The translations under genes and the position numbers were made by a program. DNA of 13,438 nt from an uncultured Collinsella sp. Lineage in GTDB: Bacteria; Actinomycetota; Coriobacteriia; Coriobacteriales; Coriobacteriaceae. The notes under the pieces are model-generated. The model was not told where the DNA came from and ran no database searches. It saw only the letters and a program-made list of their open reading frames with translations. Below, piece by piece: positions 6,904 to 13,438 of the stretch; position 1 is the first letter of the stretch, and every line of letters begins with the position of its first letter. Location of the stretch: contig CAJJZO010000029.1 of assembly GCA_905197585.1 (NCBI GenBank), forward strand, positions 1-13,438, in the 5' to 3' direction.

Positions 6904-7815
6904 ATGAACGCTTCATCGCTTTCCTTCCAAGACATCATCCTGCGCCTCCAGCAGTACTGGGGCGAGCAGGGCTGCGTCATTATGCAGCCCTATGACTCCG
7001 AGGTCGGTGCTGGTACCTTCCATACCGCGACCACGCTGCGCTCGCTCGGTCCCGCCGAATGGCGCACCTGCTATGCGCAGCCCTGCCGCCGTCCCGCCGA
7101 CGGCCGCTACGGCGAGAACCCTAACCGCATGCAGCACTACTATCAGTTCCAGGTGCTCATCAAGCCCTCACCGGTCAACGCCCAGGAGCTTTACCTGGGG
7201 TCTCTTGCCGCTATCGGTCTGGACCCCAACGACCATGACGTCCGTTTTGTCGAGGACGACTGGGAGAGCCCGACGCTGGGCGCCTGGGGCCTTGGCTGGG
7301 AGGTCTGGCTCAACGGCATGGAGGTCACGCAGTTCACGTACTTCCAGCAGGTGGGCGGTATCGAGGTCGACCCCGTGCCCGTCGAGATCACCTATGGCCT
7401 GGAGCGTATCGCCATGTACGCTCAGGGCGTCAACTCCGTCTACGACCTGGTGTGGAGCTATCTGCCCGACGGCACGCCCATGACCTACGGCGACGTGTTC
7501 CTCGAGAACGAGCGCGAGTTCAGTGCCTATAACTTTGAGGTCGCAAACGTCGAGATGATGCGTCAGAAGTTTGATGACTACGAGGCCGAGTGCCATTCCT
7601 GCCTGGAGCGCAAGCTGCCGCTGCCGGCATATGACTGCGTCATGAAGTGCAGCCACGCCTTCAACCTGCTCGATGCCCGCGGCGCCCTGTCCGCGGTCGA
7701 GCGTGCTAACTACATCCTGCGCGTCCGCGCCGTCGCCAAGGCGTGCTGCGAGGCCTACATGGCCGAGGTCGCCGGAGTCAACGAGAATGCCGACCAGGAA
7801 GGCGAGGTGGCGTAA
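6904..7815 (+). CDS. glyQ: Glycyl-tRNA synthetase alpha subunit
   Basis: GlyQ is the class II catalytic subunit of tetrameric (alpha2-beta2) glycyl-tRNA synthetase, which activates glycine with ATP. The 303-residue length is normal. Family-specific segments are visible throughout: [19 protein letters not shown] near the N-terminus, [14 protein letters not shown] from residue 27, and [20 protein letters not shown] from residue 57. Further on are [13 protein letters not shown] (140-152), [13 protein letters not shown] (163-175) and a C-terminal helical part with [17 protein letters not shown]. The ATG at 6904 is supported by GAGGGG 11 nt upstream. glyS begins 3 nt after its stop, so the two subunits are surely made from one mRNA. 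Confidence 0.97.
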   Translation: MNASSLSFQDIILRLQQYWGEQGCVIMQPYDSEVGAGTFHTATTLRSLGPAEWRTCYAQPCRRPADGRYGENPNRMQHYYQFQVLIKPSPVNAQELYLGSLAAIGLDPNDHDVRFVEDDWESPTLGAWGLGWEVWLNGMEVTQFTYFQQVGGIEVDPVPVEITYGLERIAMYAQGVNSVYDLVWSYLPDGTPMTYGDVFLENEREFSAYNFEVANVEMMRQKFDDYEAECHSCLERKLPLPAYDCVMKCSHAFNLLDARGALSAVERANYILRVRAVAKACCEAYMAEVAGVNENADQEGEVA

Positions 7816-7818
7816 GCC

Positions 7819-9915
7819 ATGGCAGACGCTAAGGATTTCCTGTTTGAGATCGGTACGGAGGAAATGCCCTCTGCACCGCTGAACAATGCCGTCAAGCAGC
7901 TTGGTACCATGATCGTCAAGGGTCTCGACGAGGCCGGTCTGGCCCACGGCGAGGTCCGCGTGATCTCGAGCCCGCGTCGCCTGGCTGCGCTCGTTGCCGA
8001 CGTTGCCACCGCGACCGATGAGGTTCACGAGGTCAAGCGTGGCCCCGCGGCAAACATCGCCTTCGACGCTGACGGTAACGCCACCAAGGCCGCCCAGGGC
8101 TTCGCCCGCAAGTGCGGTGTGGCTGCCGAGGACCTGGTCCGTCGTGAGGATACCGACGGTCGCGAGTATGTCTTTGCCGAGAAGAACATTCCCTCCGCAC
8201 CGGCAACCCCGATCCTGACGGCCCTGTGCGAGAAGACCATTGCCGGCCTGCAGTGGCCCAACTACCGCTCCCAGCGCTGGGGCCACGAGCACGCGACGTT
8301 CGTGCGTCCGGTCCGCTGGATTTGCTGCCTTCTGGGCGAGGATGTTGTGCCTGTGTCGTTTGCCGACGTGACGAGCGGCAACACCACGCGCGGCCATCGC
8401 GTGCTCGGCCCCGGTGACCACGTTGTCGCCAGCCCCGCCGCCTACGAGCAGGTACTCGAGGATGCCGGCGTGCTCTCTGCTGAGCGCCGTCGCGAGGCGA
8501 TTCTCGCTGGTATCGCCGAGGTCGAGGCTGCCCGTCCCGGCTGCCATGTCGATACGCCCAAGAAGGTCTTTGAGGAGGTCATCAACCTCTGCGAGTGGCC
8601 GACGGTGCTCGTCGGTACCTTCGACGAGGAGTTCCTCAAGGTCCCGCACGAGATTATCTGCGAGTCCATGCTCACCAACCAGCGCTACTTCCCGATCTAT
8701 GACGGCGAGGGCAAGCTCACGCGTGAGTTCGTGGTCGTCTCCAACAGCAAACCCGAGAATGCCGAGCGCGTGATCGACGGCAACGAGCGCGTCGTGCGCG
8801 CCCGTCTGGACGACGCTAAGTTCTTCTACGAGGAGGACCTGAAGATCTCCCTCGACGAGTTCCGCGAGCGTCTGGCCAAGGTTGCCTTCCAGGAGAAGCT
8901 CGGCAGCGTGCTCGCCAAGTCCGAGCGCATCGAGCAGCTCGCGCTCGCTATTGCCCGCGAGGCTCATCTGGGCGCCCATCTTGCCGCCGACGCCGCTCGC
9001 GCCGCGCACCTGTGCAAGGCCGACCTGGTGTCCAATGCCGTCGTCGAGTTCACGAGTCAGCAGGGCGTGATGGGCGGTTACTACGCCACGGCGATGGGGG
9101 AGAACGACGAGGTCGCCCACGCCATTCGCGATCATTATCGTCCCCGCTTTGCCGGTGACGAGCTGCCTGAGGGCACCGCTGGCTGCATCGTGGCCTGCGC
9201 CGACAAGCTTGATACCATCGCGGGTATCTTTGCCATCGGCGAGCCCCCGACTGGCTCTTCGGACCCCTACGCGCTGCGTCGTGCCGCTATCGGTATCATC
9301 AACATCCTGCGCGACCGTCTGCCGATCGATCCCACGTCGCTCATCGACTTTGCGCTCGAGCTCTATAGCGAGCAGGGCATTGAGTTCGACGCCGCCGAGG
9401 TCGCCCAGCAGGTTCGTGACTTCTTCCATGGCCGCCTGGTGAGCATGGCCCGCGACGAAAAGATCCCGGCCGATACCGTTGCCGCCGTCTCCGCGGTGCA
9501 CATTATCGCCCCGTCCGTCTTCTTCGCCCGCTGCGCCGCCCTCGACGAGGCCCGCAAGAACGACGCTGAGACGTTCGACAACCTGGCGACCGCCTATGCC
9601 CGCGCCGCGCATATCTCCAAGCCCGAGCTGGGTGCGGAGTATGACCGCAGCCTGATGGGCGAGGTCGAGCTTGCGCTCGCCGACGCCTCCGAGGCTGCTC
9701 AGACCGCCGTCGATGCCGCCCTTGCTGCCGAGGACTACCCGGCCGCATTTGCCGCCCTCGCCGCCCTGCGCGCGCCCATCGACCGTTTCTTCGATGAGGT
9801 CATGGTCATGGACAAGGACGAGCAGCTTCGCGATAATCGCCTTAAGCTGCTCAACCGCTTCGAGGCCGTTTTCTCCGGCATTGCCAACATCGGTGAGCTT
9901 GCCCGCAAAAAGTAA
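7819..9915 (+). CDS. glyS: Glycyl-tRNA synthetase beta subunit
   Basis: GlyS supplies tRNA binding and completes the alpha2-beta2 enzyme with GlyQ. The 698-residue length matches the family. It starts with the typical FLFEIGTEEMPSAPL (residues 7-21). The central region includes GGYYATAMGENDEVAHAI (from 419), and ACADKLDTIAGIF and GEPPTGSSDPYALRRAAIG (474 onward), hallmarks of the HD-like portion. The last 110 or so residues resemble the DALR-type anticodon-binding region (FDEVMVMDKDEQLRDNRLKLL). The ATG at 7819 is preceded by GAGGTGG in the glyQ end, implying coupling. Most well-known Actinomycetota use an unrelated single-chain GlyRS, so this type is lineage-informative. Confidence 0.96.
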   Translation: MADAKDFLFEIGTEEMPSAPLNNAVKQLGTMIVKGLDEAGLAHGEVRVISSPRRLAALVADVATATDEVHEVKRGPAANIAFDADGNATKAAQGFARKCGVAAEDLVRREDTDGREYVFAEKNIPSAPATPILTALCEKTIAGLQWPNYRSQRWGHEHATFVRPVRWICCLLGEDVVPVSFADVTSGNTTRGHRVLGPGDHVVASPAAYEQVLEDAGVLSAERRREAILAGIAEVEAARPGCHVDTPKKVFEEVINLCEWPTVLVGTFDEEFLKVPHEIICESMLTNQRYFPIYDGEGKLTREFVVVSNSKPENAERVIDGNERVVRARLDDAKFFYEEDLKISLDEFRERLAKVAFQEKLGSVLAKSERIEQLALAIAREAHLGAHLAADAARAAHLCKADLVSNAVVEFTSQQGVMGGYYATAMGENDEVAHAIRDHYRPRFAGDELPEGTAGCIVACADKLDTIAGIFAIGEPPTGSSDPYALRRAAIGIINILRDRLPIDPTSLIDFALELYSEQGIEFDAAEVAQQVRDFFHGRLVSMARDEKIPADTVAAVSAVHIIAPSVFFARCAALDEARKNDAETFDNLATAYARAAHISKPELGAEYDRSLMGEVELALADASEAAQTAVDAALAAEDYPAAFAALAALRAPIDRFFDEVMVMDKDEQLRDNRLKLLNRFEAVFSGIANIGELARKK

Positions 9916-9922
9916 GCCAGCC

Positions 9923-9936
9923 TGCGCATAAGCGCA
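9923..9936 (+). other. Stem-loop directly before ppsR Shine-Dalgarno
   Basis: TGCGC (9923-9927), loop ATAA, GCGCA (9932-9936), then AAAGGAG starting at the next base. The stem abuts the ribosome site of ppsR in the 34-nt glyS-ppsR gap. The same stem arms occur before ppdK (11037-11050). It has no U-tract, so it is not a terminator. Confidence 0.45.
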
Positions 9937-9949
9937 AAAGGAGCCCCGC

Positions 9950-10816
9950 ATGGATTGCCCGGTCACCGCTCGTCCCACCGTTATCGTTATCTCCGACTCG
10001 CTCGGTGATACCGCTTGTGAGGTGGTGCTTGCGGCGTCCGGGCAATTTGATGAAGGGGCTTTTCGTTTGTTGCGCCTGCCCAAGGTGACCTCCGTGGAGC
10101 AGGTCAAGTCATTTGTGGGGCCGCGCGTCGATGCCGACCATCGCGATGTCGCCGTGTTTCACACCATTGTCGATCCGGCGCTTCGCGCCCGCGTGCTCGA
10201 TTACCTGGGTATGCTGCATATCCGTTCGGTCGACCTGATCGGCCCGACGCTCGCCGTGCTATCGTCGCTCATCGGTGTGCCGCCCAAAGGCGTCGCGGGC
10301 GTGATTCACAGGACCGATGACCGCTATTTCCATCGTATCGAGGCCATGGAATATTTCGTTGAGCACGATGACGGGCGCGGTTGCGACGATTTGTCGGGTG
10401 CCGATATCGTGCTGCTGGGCGTATCGCGCACGTCCAAGACGCCGCTGTCGATGTATCTGGCTTATCAGGGCTACAAGGTTGCCAATGTTCCGTTGGCCCA
10501 TGGCATGGAGCCGCCGAAGTCGATTTACGAGGTCGACCCGATGCGCCTGTTCGGCCTGATTTCGACCGTCGATGTGATTTCCGAAATTCGCGATAGCCGC
10601 TTGGGCGATGACTACGCTCGTGCCGTTGCCGGCTCCTATGCCGAGCCCGAGAGCGTGCGCAGCGAGCTTGAGGAAGCTCGTGCCCTCATGAAACGCCTAG
10701 GCTGCTTTGTGGTGCGTACCGACGGCAAGGCCATCGAGGAAAGCGCTGCCGAGATCATTAGCCACTTGGAGGAAATCCAAGAAGCCCGTGCCCGCCGCGC
10801 CGCCCGTCGCACCTAA
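9950..10816 (+). CDS. ppsR: Pyruvate phosphate dikinase regulatory protein (bifunctional kinase/phosphorylase)
   Basis: This DUF299/PDRP-family enzyme uses ADP to phosphorylate a Thr near the active-site His of its target dikinase, switching it off, and uses phosphate to reverse this. The family name ppsR covers regulators of both PEP synthetase and PPDK; with ppdK as the next gene, PPDK is the likely target. The 288-residue product starts ARPTVIVISDSLGDTACEV and has the characteristic nucleotide loop GVSRTSKTP (157-165, Lys163), followed by LSMYLAYQGYKVANVPL. The C-terminal segment carries a helix LEEIQEARARRAARR. ATG 9950 has AAAGGAG 6 nt upstream. ppdK lies 250 nt downstream with its own regulatory region, so co-transcription is uncertain. 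Confidence 0.93.
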   Translation: MDCPVTARPTVIVISDSLGDTACEVVLAASGQFDEGAFRLLRLPKVTSVEQVKSFVGPRVDADHRDVAVFHTIVDPALRARVLDYLGMLHIRSVDLIGPTLAVLSSLIGVPPKGVAGVIHRTDDRYFHRIEAMEYFVEHDDGRGCDDLSGADIVLLGVSRTSKTPLSMYLAYQGYKVANVPLAHGMEPPKSIYEVDPMRLFGLISTVDVISEIRDSRLGDDYARAVAGSYAEPESVRSELEEARALMKRLGCFVVRTDGKAIEESAAEIISHLEEIQEARARRAARRT

Positions 10817-10860
10817 TAGTAGTAGCATTTTGATAAAGCGATTTAGCAAAAACATCGCAC

Positions 10861-10891
10861 TTGACCTGCTTTTTTATTGCAGTGGTATCTT
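10861..10891 (+). promoter_or_regulatory. Candidate distal ppdK promoter with extended -10
   Basis: TTGACC (10861-10866) and TATCTT (10886-10891) are separated by 19 nt, longer than ideal. A TG one base before the hexamer (10883-10884) makes an extended -10, which can compensate. Start would be near 10898, just at the TTTACC repeats. Confidence 0.35.
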
Positions 10892-10896
10892 CATAA

Positions 10897-10944
10897 GGTA
10901 ACCACCTTTACCTACCGTTTACCGCCAGTTTTAGCACGTTTACC
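10897..10944 (+). repeat. TTTACC repeat cluster, possible operator upstream of ppdK
   Basis: Three direct copies of TTTACC lie at 10907-10912, 10918-10923 and 10939-10944. Their starts are 11 and 21 nt apart, close to one and two helix turns. The last two are both CGTTTACC. An inverted partner GGTAA at 10897-10901 faces the first copy across 6 nt. This layout suits cooperative binding of a regulator on one DNA face. No known regulator is identified. Confidence 0.4.
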
Positions 10945-10985
10945 AAACCGCGCACCCTCTGCTCAAGCCTGCCCAAAACCCGCCG

Positions 10986-10991
10986 TATAGT
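10986..10991 (+). promoter_or_regulatory. Candidate proximal -10 box for ppdK
   Basis: TATAGT, 75 nt before the ppdK start, the same hexamer as before glyQ. It lacks a clear -35 box, but the TTTACC repeats lie about 42-90 nt upstream, where an activator could act. Predicted start is near 10998. Confidence 0.3.
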
Positions 10992-11000
10992 TCCCTCACG

Positions 11001-11017
11001 GCCCGCATTCGGCGGGT
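11001..11017 (+). other. 5' leader hairpin of ppdK
   Basis: CCCGC (11002-11006) pairs with GCGGG (11012-11016) around ATTCG; G11001-T11017 can add a wobble pair. If transcription starts near 10998 this hairpin lies at the extreme 5' end of the mRNA, where hairpins can protect from decay. An upstream CCCGCC (10979-10984) could compete for the same GGCGGG in a longer transcript. Confidence 0.4.
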
Positions 11018-11033
11018 CGATTCGTTACCACGG

Positions 11034-11053
11034 TCGTGCGCGAGAGCGCATGG
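11034..11053 (+). other. GNRA-capped stem-loop before ppdK Shine-Dalgarno
   Basis: TGCGC (11037-11041), GAGA loop (11042-11045, a GNRA tetraloop) and GCGCA (11046-11050). C11035-G11052 plus G-U pairs on either side extend the stem to 8 bp. It abuts AAGGGGA (11054-11060), the ribosome site for GTG 11067. Arms match the hairpin before ppsR. Confidence 0.5.
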
Positions 11054-11066
11054 AAGGGGAAGTGTC

Positions 11067-13438
<2,372 letters not shown>

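Noticed and set aside
7168..10107. A 979-codon open frame on the minus strand opposite glyQ and glyS, with others at 1061-2836 and 11745-13322.
   Set aside because: These are antisense shadows of GC-rich coding sequence. The products are low-complexity, lack recognisable domains, and lie exactly opposite strongly identified genes.
10848..10858. An 11-base sequence AAAAACATCGC repeated at about 5002 and 10848.
   Set aside because: One copy is coding (rimM start), the other intergenic, and there is no flanking similarity; likely chance.
10838..10875. A terminator after ppsR (GCGAT/ATCGC with a later run of T).
   Set aside because: The stem is only 5 bp with an 11-nt loop and the T-run begins 11 nt after it. 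It overlaps a better promoter candidate.

Overview
The window is ordinary bacterial chromosome carrying core housekeeping genes. It is GC-rich, densely packed, and uses TTG and GTG starts freely. The gene order (obg-nadD-yqeK-rsfS; rpsP-khpA-rimM-trmD-lepB; glyQ-glyS; ppsR-ppdK), the Ala/Glu-rich protein tails and the GC-rich codons suggest a gut Actinomycetota of the class Coriobacteriia, most likely Collinsella or a close relative. This placement is inference from recalled similarity; no search was run.

Layout. Bases 2-2803 (+): the 3' part of obg, then nadD, yqeK and rsfS in one tight block on GTPase/ribosome assembly, NAD synthesis, Ap4A turnover and ribosome silencing. The block ends in a very strong intrinsic terminator (2844-2886). 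Bases 2899-4152 (-): a convergent dinB (DNA polymerase IV) gene, broken by one in-frame TAA at a conserved nucleotide-contacting Tyr; the rest of the frame is intact. Bases 4153-4353: a divergent intergenic region with two candidate promoters for the next operon. Bases 4354-6844 (+): rpsP-khpA-rimM-trmD-lepB, a translation operon with gaps of 2-10 nt. The L19 gene rplS, usually next to trmD, is absent here. Bases 6904-9915 (+): glyQ and glyS, the two subunits of tetrameric glycyl-tRNA synthetase. Bases 9950-10816 (+): the PPDK regulatory kinase/phosphorylase. Bases 10817-11066: a 250-nt regulatory region with repeated TTTACC boxes, two candidate promoters and two leader hairpins. Bases 11067-13438 (+): pyruvate phosphate dikinase, running off the right edge.

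How the genes work together. Most genes make or check the translation machinery: S16, RimM, TrmD, KhpA, RsfS, Obg and GlyRS. The last two form a regulator-target pair. PpsR should phosphorylate and dephosphorylate PpdK on Thr476, two residues before the catalytic His478, and both residues are visible.

I see no mobile element, CRISPR array, tRNA, rRNA or evident novel system. The points most worth a second look are the dinB nonsense codon, the ppdK upstream region, and a stem-loop sequence (TGCGC-N4-GCGCA) found just before the Shine-Dalgarno sites of both ppsR and ppdK.
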